Assembly: GCA_019637695.1 (NCBI GenBank)
Contig: JAHBVG010000015.1
Span: 34,651 to 98,650, forward strand
Source of the DNA: Caldilineaceae bacterium
GTDB taxonomy: Bacteria; Chloroflexota; Anaerolineae; Caldilineales; Caldilineaceae
DNA length: 64,000 bases
Direction: 5' to 3'
Below are positions 47,136 through 55,247 of the stretch, piece after piece. The notes below the pieces were generated by a model. That model saw nothing but the letters and a program-made list of their open reading frames with translations, did not search any database and was not told the origin of the DNA. Position numbers and translations under genes: made by a program. Positions within the stretch are counted from its first letter, which is position 1. Each line of letters opens with the position of its first letter.

Positions 47136-47223
47136 ACCGCTCGATCTGCATAACGTATGAACACAGCACCAATAGCTCAGTGCTAATGGTATCTAGCTCA
47201 TACCAGGTTACGAAAAGGAATCC

Positions 47224-49578
47224 ATGTCGTTGAGAACTCTGGATGCACCAACCATCTTAGCTCGATGGCGGACTCTGTTCACCATAGCAGTGGGTTTACT
47301 GGGCACTTGCCTTGTTTTGTTCGCTGTCAGCCAGACTTCTGCATGGTATGTGTACGATGACGCCTTTATTACATACCGTTATGCTGAAAATTTACGCCGT
47401 GGACTCGGTTTTGTCTATACTCCTAGCGAACCGGTACTGGGCACAACAGCACCATTGTTCGGGCTGTTGCTAGGTGGGATTGGTTGGCTACTTCCTGACG
47501 TCGAGATGGTCTGGATTGGACACTGGGTGAACGTGATCGCTTGGTGTTCTACATTATGGGCAACAATTGCCCTGTTCCGGTCGTTGCACCGTCCGCTGAT
47601 GGGCGCAATCGCCGTTCTGATGTTGGCGCTGCAACCTTCGCTGTTGGCAATCCTCGGTATGGAGACACCATTCATCGTCATGCTGATGCTGCTGAGCGCG
47701 TTTGCATGGAACAGCGACCGCCGCATCCTGGCCGTCGTTGCATCGGCAGCGTTGATCCTGGCGCGGCAAGATGGCGCGCTCTGGGTACTCATTTTGGGAA
47801 TGGATGCCTGGTGGCGACGTCGACGACTGCCGTGGGAAGAAGCCGTGGCGACGGTGATGCTTTGTTTGCCCTGGATTGCATACGCACAATGGACCTATGG
47901 ATCGTTCCTGCCCAATAGTATTCTGGCCAAAATTGGGCAGACAAGCCGGATGACGGGTGTTGATTCAACACCTTTCTTCATGGCTTTCTGGCAGTTTTGG
48001 CGCTCTTACCACAACCCCTTCTATTTGATGATCGTATTGCCAGCCGCCGGCTTAGGAATGTGGATCATCATTACAGCGTTACGCAACCTCTTCTGGCTTC
48101 CGGTATGGATCGCCGCTTACCTTACCGTTTACTGGATGTTAGGTGTTGATAACTTCCACTGGTACTTTGTGCCACCCATCACTGCAATGCTACTCTTGGT
48201 TGCCGTAGGTTTAGGGGATAGACTAGCAGCAGCCTTGAACACAATACATAGTAAAGGGTGGAAGAAGAACGTTGCAGGGGGGCTGGCCACAGCGACGCTA
48301 ATCCTTCTACTTATTGATGCCTCTGCTGCAATCAAGGCGGCGAGTACTGCACGTTCGTCCATGCATGTTGCTGGACATTTAAGCAGCTACCATCTAATTG
48401 GTGATTGGTTGGCGGAACATAGTGATCCTGCGGATACTGTTGCTACTATTGAGATCGGTGTGATCGGCTACCGTTCTATGCGTCCCTTGTTGGATACGAT
48501 GGGATTAGTTAGTCCTCAGATGATCCCACATCTCACGGGCTGGTCCGATTCGCTAATCTTTGCCCTCACACAATTTTGGCCAGCCTATGCTGTTGTCTTG
48601 CCGAATACTGCATGGGAAGGGGTTGTATCCCAGTGGTGGTTCCAGGAACATTATCAACTCGTGGATCAATTCGGCGTAGCCACACTCTATCGCCGGGTCA
48701 GTCTACCAACGGCTGAGTATCTTGTTGAACTCACGGTATCCTACACAAATGGATTGATACTGCAACAGGCCCATTTGGAGACGAAAATATTGCGGCCTGC
48801 ACAAACAGTAACGGTCTGGTTAGATTGGTATGTTCAAGAGAGGCCGGATAATAACCTGCAATTCACTTTCTATTGGATTGATACACAGACCGATGGCCGA
48901 TTTGCGCAGGAAACCATCTGGCCCTACTATTTACAAGAAGCATACCCAGCAAATCACTGGCCTACTGATACTAATATTCAACTGCCAGTCCGAATCACAG
49001 TGCCAACGGACCTGTCACCCGGTACATATCGCCTCGGCCTATTTCTTTATGATCCAGTTGAGGGCCGGGGCATTCCTCTGGCATCTGCCCCCGATGTTGG
49101 ATATCCAGAAGTGCAGATTGGATATTTTCGTTTGGAAAGCCCTCCGTCCCTAGTTGTATCAGAACGCCGACGTTCAATCCGGGTTGATCAACTCTTCGAG
49201 GAAGGCATCCGTCTGAAGCAGATCCACCTACCGCAAGATCCGCTCAACCCAGAAGATGTGTTGCCTATTGATATGATATGGCAGGTGGAGGATACGCCGA
49301 ATCGTGACCTCACTGTTTATGTTCACCTGCTCTCCGACACAGGAATGCTATCGGCGCAGCGAGACGTGCGCCCATTCGAGGGTCGCTTTCCTACTCCAGC
49401 GTGGCGACTAGGGGAGATACTCCATGACCGCATTCTACTTCTGCTGCCAGAAACGTTAGCACCCGGTCTCTACAGTATACGGGTAGGATTATATGACGCT
49501 GTCGGGCGTTTACCTCTAGAAGACGGCGCGGATGACAGTATCTTCTTTCAAAATAGTGTCGAAATTGGAAGTAACTGA
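47224..49578 (+). CDS. Membrane glycosyltransferase-like protein, second copy type
   Basis: This 784-residue polytopic protein begins with a hydrophobic helix and then YVYDDAFITYRYAENLRRG, a motif of GT-C mannosyltransferase relatives; the DD pair is the likely catalytic acidic site. About ten transmembrane segments precede a soluble C-terminal region of roughly 300 residues with two beta-sandwich modules. The last module (DMIWQVEDTPNRDLTVYVHL, PGLYSIRVGLYDAVGRLP) resembles that of the preceding protein, suggesting shared design. Codon choice is visibly more AT-rich than in its neighbours, which may point to later acquisition. AAAGGA precedes the ATG. Its 3' end is followed after 37 bases by the BTAD regulator gene. 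Confidence 0.75.
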   Translation: MSLRTLDAPTILARWRTLFTIAVGLLGTCLVLFAVSQTSAWYVYDDAFITYRYAENLRRGLGFVYTPSEPVLGTTAPLFGLLLGGIGWLLPDVEMVWIGHWVNVIAWCSTLWATIALFRSLHRPLMGAIAVLMLALQPSLLAILGMETPFIVMLMLLSAFAWNSDRRILAVVASAALILARQDGALWVLILGMDAWWRRRRLPWEEAVATVMLCLPWIAYAQWTYGSFLPNSILAKIGQTSRMTGVDSTPFFMAFWQFWRSYHNPFYLMIVLPAAGLGMWIIITALRNLFWLPVWIAAYLTVYWMLGVDNFHWYFVPPITAMLLLVAVGLGDRLAAALNTIHSKGWKKNVAGGLATATLILLLIDASAAIKAASTARSSMHVAGHLSSYHLIGDWLAEHSDPADTVATIEIGVIGYRSMRPLLDTMGLVSPQMIPHLTGWSDSLIFALTQFWPAYAVVLPNTAWEGVVSQWWFQEHYQLVDQFGVATLYRRVSLPTAEYLVELTVSYTNGLILQQAHLETKILRPAQTVTVWLDWYVQERPDNNLQFTFYWIDTQTDGRFAQETIWPYYLQEAYPANHWPTDTNIQLPVRITVPTDLSPGTYRLGLFLYDPVEGRGIPLASAPDVGYPEVQIGYFRLESPPSLVVSERRRSIRVDQLFEEGIRLKQIHLPQDPLNPEDVLPIDMIWQVEDTPNRDLTVYVHLLSDTGMLSAQRDVRPFEGRFPTPAWRLGEILHDRILLLLPETLAPGLYSIRVGLYDAVGRLPLEDGADDSIFFQNSVEIGSN

Positions 49579-49615
49579 GTTCGCTAGTCACCATCATACT
49601 CATTGGTCTGGCATC

Positions 49616-52600
49616 ATGAAGCTGTCCTCCATCCACATCTATCTTCTGGGCCAATATACCCTGATCGTCGTGGATCGGCCCTTGCCGCCCCTCCCCACGG
49701 AGAAGAGCCGTGGCCTCCTCGCCTATCTCGTCCTTCACCCCCTGCCCCAGCCACGCGCCCATCTGGCCGGTCTCTTCTGGCCGGATCTGCCGGAGAAGAG
49801 CGCACGCCGCCGCCTGACCCAGGAACTCTGGCGGATTGGCAGCGAACTGGAAAAAGTCGGCGTGGAGGACCTTTTTACAACGACCGGCTCAACCGTTGCC
49901 CTATCCCCCCACATCGCTCTCGCCTGTGATTTCCATCTTCTACAAGATGCATTGACCCGTCTGCGCCAGCCGGACCCCCAGACCTGGCCCGATCTGGCGG
50001 AGCTGATCGCTCTCTACCAGGGGGAGCTGCTGCCCGGCTTCTACGATGACTGGGTGCTGCTGGCGCGCGAACGACTCTTTCAGGAGTATCGGGGCGGTCT
50101 GGAACGGTTGCTGGCGGCCCACAAGCGGATGGGCGACTGGTCGGGCGCGGGCCTGACTGTCAACGCCCTGCTCCAACTGGACCCGCTGGCCGAGGAGAAT
50201 GTAGCCGAGGCCATGCAGATCGCGCACTCCCTCAACCGCCCCGAAGCCGGTCTGCGCTACTTCGAGAGTTACGCCGCCCGCCTGCGCCAGGAATTGGATG
50301 TCGATCCCAGCCCGGAATTGGGCAGATTGGCCCAGCGATTGGCTGCGCAGACCCGATCCGCAGGCGGGCAACAAGTGGCCGCCTTCACCGATCCCACCTA
50401 TCAGCCCCCCCTCATCGGACGCGAAGGGGAACGAGCGCTGCTCCTGGCCGCGGCAGATCGGGTGCAGACCGGGGAAGGGCAGCTTTACCTGCTGGAGGGA
50501 CCGGCGGGCGTGGGCAAGAGCCGTCTGCTGTACACCCTCTGCGCCGATGCCCGCTGGCGGGGATGGTTGACCGGCAGGGGTGCGGCCCAGGAGATGCAGA
50601 TGTCGCAGCCCTACCAGCCGCTGCTTGGGGCCTTGGGCGAACTGCTTTCCCCCCTGCGCGCCCAGCAGTTGCGCGTCCTGCTCGATCCCCTGTGGCTGGC
50701 TGTGGCTGCACGCGTCCTGCCAGCGCTGGCCGCATGGCTGCCCGATCTGCCCCCGCCGCCCCCGCTGCAACCAGAGGCCGAACGGGTACGCCTGTTGGAG
50801 TCCCTCACCCGGCTGCTCCTGGCCCTGGGCCAGCTTTTGCCCATTGTGCTGGTGCTGGACGATCTCCAATGGGCGGACAGCGCCACGCTGGGTCTGCTCA
50901 TCTACCTTTCGCGCCGCGTGGCCGAAGGTCCCCTGTTGTTGCTGCTGGCCTATCGCAGTGAAGAGGCACGCGCCAACCCGTCGGTCTGGGTCAGCCTGGC
51001 CGAGATAGACCGGAGTGGGCGCGCCCACCGTCTCTCCCTTGAAGGCATCTCGCAGGCGGAGACCGGCGAACTGGTGCGCCGTATTCTCGATTTGAAACAG
51101 GCCGCCCCCCTCTTCGAGAAGCGTATCTATGTTCAGGCCCAGGGCAATCCCTTCTTTGTGCTGGAGACCCTGCGCACCCTCTATCAGGAGGGGACCCTCA
51201 CCCCCAGCGAGGATGGCGGCTGGCAGACCCCCTGGGATGACCGCACCGAGGACTATCAGGAGATTGCGGTTGCACCCCAGATCGAGGCGATGATCGAGCG
51301 GCGGCTGGCCCATCTCTTGCCCGAAGAACGCCAGATTTTGGATGTTGCCGCTGTACTGGGGGCGACCTTCGATCTGGACCTGCTGGCTTCCCTCTTCACT
51401 GACGCACCGCTCCAGGCGCTCACTGCGGTCTCCACGCTTGTACAGCGCCGCTTCTTACAGGAGACGGCCACGGCCTACCGTTTTGAACACGACCAGATCC
51501 GCCAGACAGTCTATGCGCGGTTGGACGTGGCGGCCCGGGGGCAACTCCATCGCCGCGCCGGAGAGACGCTGGCCCGTTTGCAGCCGGACGCCTTCGCGCT
51601 GTTGGCCCATCACTTTGAATTGGCCGGGGCAAAAGGAGAGGCATTTCGCCATCATCGCCGCGCCGGGGACGTCGCCCAATCTACCGGCAGCTATCTGCTG
51701 GCCCGACGTCATTACGAGCGGGTGGTATCCTGGCTGGATGAGATGGCCCTGACCGCCGCGGACCGCTTCGATCTGCTCTTGGCGTGGGAATCGCTCCTCG
51801 ACCTCCTGGGGGAGCGCGAGACCCAATCCCAGGTATTGCGGCGGCTGGCCCAGGAAAAGGGCGGGGACAGGCGGCAGCAGGGCGTCCTGGCCCTGCGCCA
51901 GGCCCGCTTTGAGGGCGCTTGCGGCCGTTTCGAGGCCGCGCTGGATGCGGCGGCGGCTGCGTTCGCCGGGGCGGATCACCTGCACACAGAGCCGTTGCAG
52001 GTGGAGGCGCTGATCCTGTGGGGAGAGTTGCTCGCCCAGGTCGGCGATCTGGCCGCGGCCGAGGCGAAGTTGCGCCAGGCCGTTGCCCTGGCCGAAAGAG
52101 TTGGCGAGCCGCGGCTGCAAGCCCAGGCTCTGATCCACCTGGCCGATGTGTTGCCCATGCGCAATGCCTATGCCGAGGCGCGGGCCGCCGCCGAAGCGGC
52201 GCTGATCCGCTACCACGGATTGGGCGATCTGGCTGGCGAAGCCCATGCCAACCTGACCCTGGCGATTGTGAGCGTGGAACAGGGGGATGTGGCCGGCGGC
52301 GCTGAACGCTATGCCCAGGCTCTGGCCCTCACCGAACAGTGCGGCTACCGCTTTCAAGAGGCGCGCATCGCCGCCAACCTGGCCAACGCCCTCTGCATCC
52401 TGGGGCGGATCGGTGAGGCGCTGGCTCTCTACGAACGGGGGATGAGGATTGGCCGCGAGTTGGGCGACGCCCGCCTGGAGCATCTCATCGCCATCAACTA
52501 TGGCTCCACCTATCTTTCGTTCGTTGGGCCGGATGAAGCGGTGATCCGCCGTGTAGAGGAGGCGCTGGCGTGGAGCGAAACAGTCGGGGACGATATTGCC

Positions 52601-53152
52601 GTGGGCCAGGCGTGGAATCTGCTCTGCATGGCAGCCTACTATGGCGGCGACCTGCCACTGGCCCGCCGCCACCTGGATCGCTCCATTGCGGCGTTCGAGC
52701 GCGTGGACTACGCCTACATCAAAGCCCAGGCCCTGCGCGCCCAGGCCACCCTCTGCCAGGCTGAAGGAGGTTTTGAAGCGGCGCTACGGTTGATCACCCA
52801 GGCCCTCGCCATCAGCCGCGAGATCGGCGCGCCCCATCTCGTCACCGAAATGCGTTCAATCCAGGGCGAGATCTTGCTGGCGTTGGGCCGCGCCGACGAA
52901 GCGCTGATCGCCACGGCAGAGGGTGTGGCCGGCGCCGATCCCAACGTCTTCCAATCCTATCTGCTCTACCACCGCCACGCCCAGACACTCCGCGCCGCTG
53001 GCCGCGCGGACGAAGCCGGCGCCCTCCTCGCCCAGGCCGTGGACGAGTTCAGCGCGCTGCTGGGCAGCCTTTCCCCGGATCAGCAGGCGCGCAGCCGCCG
53101 CGCCATCCCCGCGCACCGGGCGCTGCTGGCGGATGCAGAACTTTTCTTGTAA
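49616..53152 (+). CDS. BTAD-AAA-TPR regulator (SARP/MalT-like architecture)
   Basis: The 1178-residue protein starts MKLSSIHIYLLGQYTL and has a winged-helix OmpR/SARP-type domain (about 1-100: SRGLLAYLVLHPLPQPRAHLAGLFWP), then a BTAD domain (about 105-245: ACDFHLLQDALTRL, GELLPGFYDDWVLLARERL). An AAA_16 ATPase follows, with Walker A LLEGPAGVGKSRLLYTL (293-309) and Walker B VLVLDDLQWADSATLG. The C-terminal ~500 residues are TPR-like repeats. Such proteins are large signal-integrating transcription activators whose DNA targets are unknown here. It reads toward the CHAT gene, which is on the opposite strand and therefore not its operon partner. A palindrome overlaps its stop codon. Confidence 0.85.
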   Translation: MKLSSIHIYLLGQYTLIVVDRPLPPLPTEKSRGLLAYLVLHPLPQPRAHLAGLFWPDLPEKSARRRLTQELWRIGSELEKVGVEDLFTTTGSTVALSPHIALACDFHLLQDALTRLRQPDPQTWPDLAELIALYQGELLPGFYDDWVLLARERLFQEYRGGLERLLAAHKRMGDWSGAGLTVNALLQLDPLAEENVAEAMQIAHSLNRPEAGLRYFESYAARLRQELDVDPSPELGRLAQRLAAQTRSAGGQQVAAFTDPTYQPPLIGREGERALLLAAADRVQTGEGQLYLLEGPAGVGKSRLLYTLCADARWRGWLTGRGAAQEMQMSQPYQPLLGALGELLSPLRAQQLRVLLDPLWLAVAARVLPALAAWLPDLPPPPPLQPEAERVRLLESLTRLLLALGQLLPIVLVLDDLQWADSATLGLLIYLSRRVAEGPLLLLLAYRSEEARANPSVWVSLAEIDRSGRAHRLSLEGISQAETGELVRRILDLKQAAPLFEKRIYVQAQGNPFFVLETLRTLYQEGTLTPSEDGGWQTPWDDRTEDYQEIAVAPQIEAMIERRLAHLLPEERQILDVAAVLGATFDLDLLASLFTDAPLQALTAVSTLVQRRFLQETATAYRFEHDQIRQTVYARLDVAARGQLHRRAGETLARLQPDAFALLAHHFELAGAKGEAFRHHRRAGDVAQSTGSYLLARRHYERVVSWLDEMALTAADRFDLLLAWESLLDLLGERETQSQVLRRLAQEKGGDRRQQGVLALRQARFEGACGRFEAALDAAAAAFAGADHLHTEPLQVEALILWGELLAQVGDLAAAEAKLRQAVALAERVGEPRLQAQALIHLADVLPMRNAYAEARAAAEAALIRYHGLGDLAGEAHANLTLAIVSVEQGDVAGGAERYAQALALTEQCGYRFQEARIAANLANALCILGRIGEALALYERGMRIGRELGDARLEHLIAINYGSTYLSFVGPDEAVIRRVEEALAWSETVGDDIAVGQAWNLLCMAAYYGGDLPLARRHLDRSIAAFERVDYAYIKAQALRAQATLCQAEGGFEAALRLITQALAISREIGAPHLVTEMRSIQGEILLALGRADEALIATAEGVAGADPNVFQSYLLYHRHAQTLRAAGRADEAGALLAQAVDEFSALLGSLSPDQQARSRRAIPAHRALLADAELFL

Positions 53153-53329
53153 ACACAGATTGGGGGAAACACAGATCCAGTAATTCACGATTTTGCGTGG
53201 ATCCCCGCGGAGTAGCCACGCCCACGTGCCGTCCCACTCGCACGAGGGCGTACTCACTCCGCGATTTCAATCCAGAATCGTGAACTACTGAGATCAGAAA
53301 AATCTCTGTTCCCCCAAACCGTGTTTACA
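53147..53329. repeat. TTGTAAACACAGAT palindrome overlapping the regulator stop
   Basis: The arm TTGTAAACACAGATTGGGGG starts at 53147 and includes the TAA stop of the regulator at 53150-53152. It is mirrored by CCCCCAAACCGTGTTTACAG ending about 53330, with a nested TTCACGAT/ATCGTGAA hairpin. It is related to 17775-17842. Confidence 0.75.
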
Positions 53330-53530
53330 GCGTTCTGATGTGCGGGCAACTCAGCTTCCAAACAGAGATCCATAAACTTCGGCGGCGTCGGCACATAGAC
53401 TGTGATCAACGCTATCTTGTTGCCGCGCCAGCCGCAGACAACATGAACAGGCGTTTCCTCGGCAAAACCAACGATGAGGCAACTCTCACCCCGTCCTGTA
53501 TCTGGATACTGTTCCAAACTAACAAACCGA
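53254..53530 (-). pseudogene. DUF4258 protein remnant
   Basis: The minus strand encodes EQYPDTGRGESCLIVGFAEE and PVHVVCGWRGNKIALITVYV followed by PTPPKFMD, a good match in style to the conserved C-terminal half of DUF4258 toxin-like proteins (YPD, CLI-G, HVVCG, ITVY-P). The N-terminal half expected upstream is missing: the reading frame there is unrelated or broken, and the frame runs on into the palindrome at its 3' side. It is probably a decayed or truncated gene fragment. No antitoxin-like partner (such as a YgiT-type gene) is beside it. Confidence 0.55.
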
Positions 53531-53594
53531 GGTCAACGCGGTGAACGAACATCTCGCTACGTTTGGCGAGGACGGCATTGAATAAATTCGATGG

Positions 53595-54989
53595 CTAAAA
53601 CCGCAGCGCGGACGGGTCTACCCCTGGGACCGTGCGCAGGCGCACCTGGCCGGTGAGGGCGGGGGGCAGCCCCTCGGCCAGCATCTGGGCCTGTCCCCCG
53701 GCTAGGGCGCTGGCCACGCTCTCCCCCTGGCCCAGAACGCGATAGAAGCCCGCCGCAAAGGCGATGGCCGCCCGGTCTTCCACAGCCCCGTCCATGCCCA
53801 GCGCACAGGGGACAACGCCCAGCAGCGCATCTACCAGATCGTCGGACCAGCAGGCGTTGAGGCAGACGCAGCGGATGCCCGGCGTTGCGGCCAGGAGCGC
53901 GGCCAGGGCTTCCGGCGTCAACAGGGCGGGATGGCCGTCCGCGCCCTCTAGGAGCAGCCCTTCCGCAGCGGCGTGGCCGGCAAAGTGGAGTACAGCGGGC
54001 CGGGCGCGCAGCAGCGCATCCAGCAGACCCTCGCCGCGCACGGCCCATTCCTGGGCCAGGACCAGCCGCCCGCCCCTGGCGCGCAGACTTTCGGCTACGC
54101 GCCGGGCCTCCTCGTCCACCCGCAGCCGCTCGGTGGTCAGAGGGTTGGCGGCCAGGAAGAGGAGGGTGGCCGTTTGGCTCTGGGGTGGCGGGGAGGAGGG
54201 GAGCGCGCCGCCGAAATTGTTGATGACTGTAGCAGCGCCCCCACCCTGGGCGTGGGCCGAACCGAAATATTGGTTGCCTGTTGTCTGGTAGACGCTGCCG
54301 GATACGCGCATGCCCTGGTTGTCAAAGACAACCGGTCTGGGTTCTTGCCGGGCCAGGGCGTCGATCTCTGTTTCCAATCGGCGCAGATGCTCCTGACCGG
54401 TTGCGGGATCGCTCCACCCGACCAGGAGTTGGGCGAAGTTGTCCATGCGGGTCAGCAGCGCGGCGCTGTTGGCCGCCAGCCCTTGCAGGATCAGCCCGTG
54501 GAAGGCGCGCCACGCGGTCTCGTCGGCCAGCAGACGGCGTTGAAAGGCCGCGGCGCAGGCGGGGAGCAGCTCCTGCTGCAAAAAGGCCACCTGGCGGGGG
54601 TCGTGGCCGTGGAGCAGACCGGCCAGCGCCCCGGCCAGGATGCGCTGGGCTATCTCTGCGTCCGCGCCGCCGGGGGGGAACTCGGTCGCGGCCATCTCCC
54701 CGGCAGCAGCGGCTACCAGATCAAAGGCGTCCCCATCCGCCCGGCCATCCACCGTGCGCCGGTACTCGGTCTTGAGGGCCGCTGCCCCGTCGCCGATGGC
54801 CCCGGCGTAGGCCCGGCCCAGCGCCTCCTGGGGCGGTGCGGTCAGGCCAGACCAGAGACCGGCGCTCCCTTCGCCCAGCCAGTTGACGCCCACGCCGGCC
54901 GCGACCGCGGCGAGGGCAGCCCCGCCCGCGGCCATGCCCATGCCGATGAGGAGGGAGCCGGCCAGAAGTTTGGTGGTGTGGGTGGTCAT
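53595..54989 (-). CDS. CHAT-domain protein with hydrophobic N-terminus and shared GGGAATV motif
   Basis: The 464-residue protein has a Gly/Ala-rich hydrophobic stretch at 8-38, resembling a membrane or glycine-zipper segment, then a helical region to about 220. Residues 230-261 form the motif SGSVYQTTGN...YFGSAHAQGGGAATVINN, also present in the STAND protein next door. The C-terminal CHAT domain (caspase-like protease) has the dyad His339 in LHFAGHAA and Cys380 in CLNACWSDDL. CHAT proteases are proposed effectors of bacterial NLR-like systems. I chose the ATG at 54989 with GGAGCC upstream; longer forms include repeat-derived residues. The STAND gene lies upstream on the same strand, 258 bases away. 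Confidence 0.85.
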   Translation of the reverse strand: MTTHTTKLLAGSLLIGMGMAAGGAALAAVAAGVGVNWLGEGSAGLWSGLTAPPQEALGRAYAGAIGDGAAALKTEYRRTVDGRADGDAFDLVAAAAGEMAATEFPPGGADAEIAQRILAGALAGLLHGHDPRQVAFLQQELLPACAAAFQRRLLADETAWRAFHGLILQGLAANSAALLTRMDNFAQLLVGWSDPATGQEHLRRLETEIDALARQEPRPVVFDNQGMRVSGSVYQTTGNQYFGSAHAQGGGAATVINNFGGALPSSPPPQSQTATLLFLAANPLTTERLRVDEEARRVAESLRARGGRLVLAQEWAVRGEGLLDALLRARPAVLHFAGHAAAEGLLLEGADGHPALLTPEALAALLAATPGIRCVCLNACWSDDLVDALLGVVPCALGMDGAVEDRAAIAFAAGFYRVLGQGESVASALAGGQAQMLAEGLPPALTGQVRLRTVPGVDPSALRF

Positions 54990-55247
54990 GGGAAGGCTCC
55001 GTAATTCGTAATTCGTAGTGCGTATGCAGTCGTAGCTGCGGTTTCCAATCGCAGAACTTCGTCTTCGAGATCCCACCCTCACAACAGGGGCGCGGATTCG
55101 TTGAGCAAGTTTGTCACTACGGTTGCGTAGAAATGACAACGAATGGCGGGATGATGCGAATGGTTGTCGTGGATGGCGGCGTGCTTTGCGCAGAGGATTG
55201 CCGATAGACGATGCGCCGCCTTGACGATACCGATTCGTCTCATCCTC
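54990..55247. other. Gap between CHAT and STAND genes: short-word repeats, no gene seen
   Basis: The spacer contains GTAATTCGTAATTCGTAGTG words and a GTCGTAGCTGCGGTTTCC segment. No start codon with ribosome site or convincing terminator is visible. Co-transcription of the two genes from a promoter upstream of the STAND gene is possible, but a separate promoter cannot be excluded. Confidence 0.5.

Noticed and set aside
47165..47205. A tRNA-like D-arm sequence (ATAGCTCAGTGCTAATGGTA).
   Set aside because: No matching acceptor stem, anticodon loop or T-arm (GGTTCGAATC-type) follows in the expected places. It is probably chance or a fragment.
53338..53544. A 68-codon plus-strand open frame in the gap after the BTAD regulator.
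   Set aside because: The complementary strand shows the DUF4258 signature, so the plus frame is its shadow.
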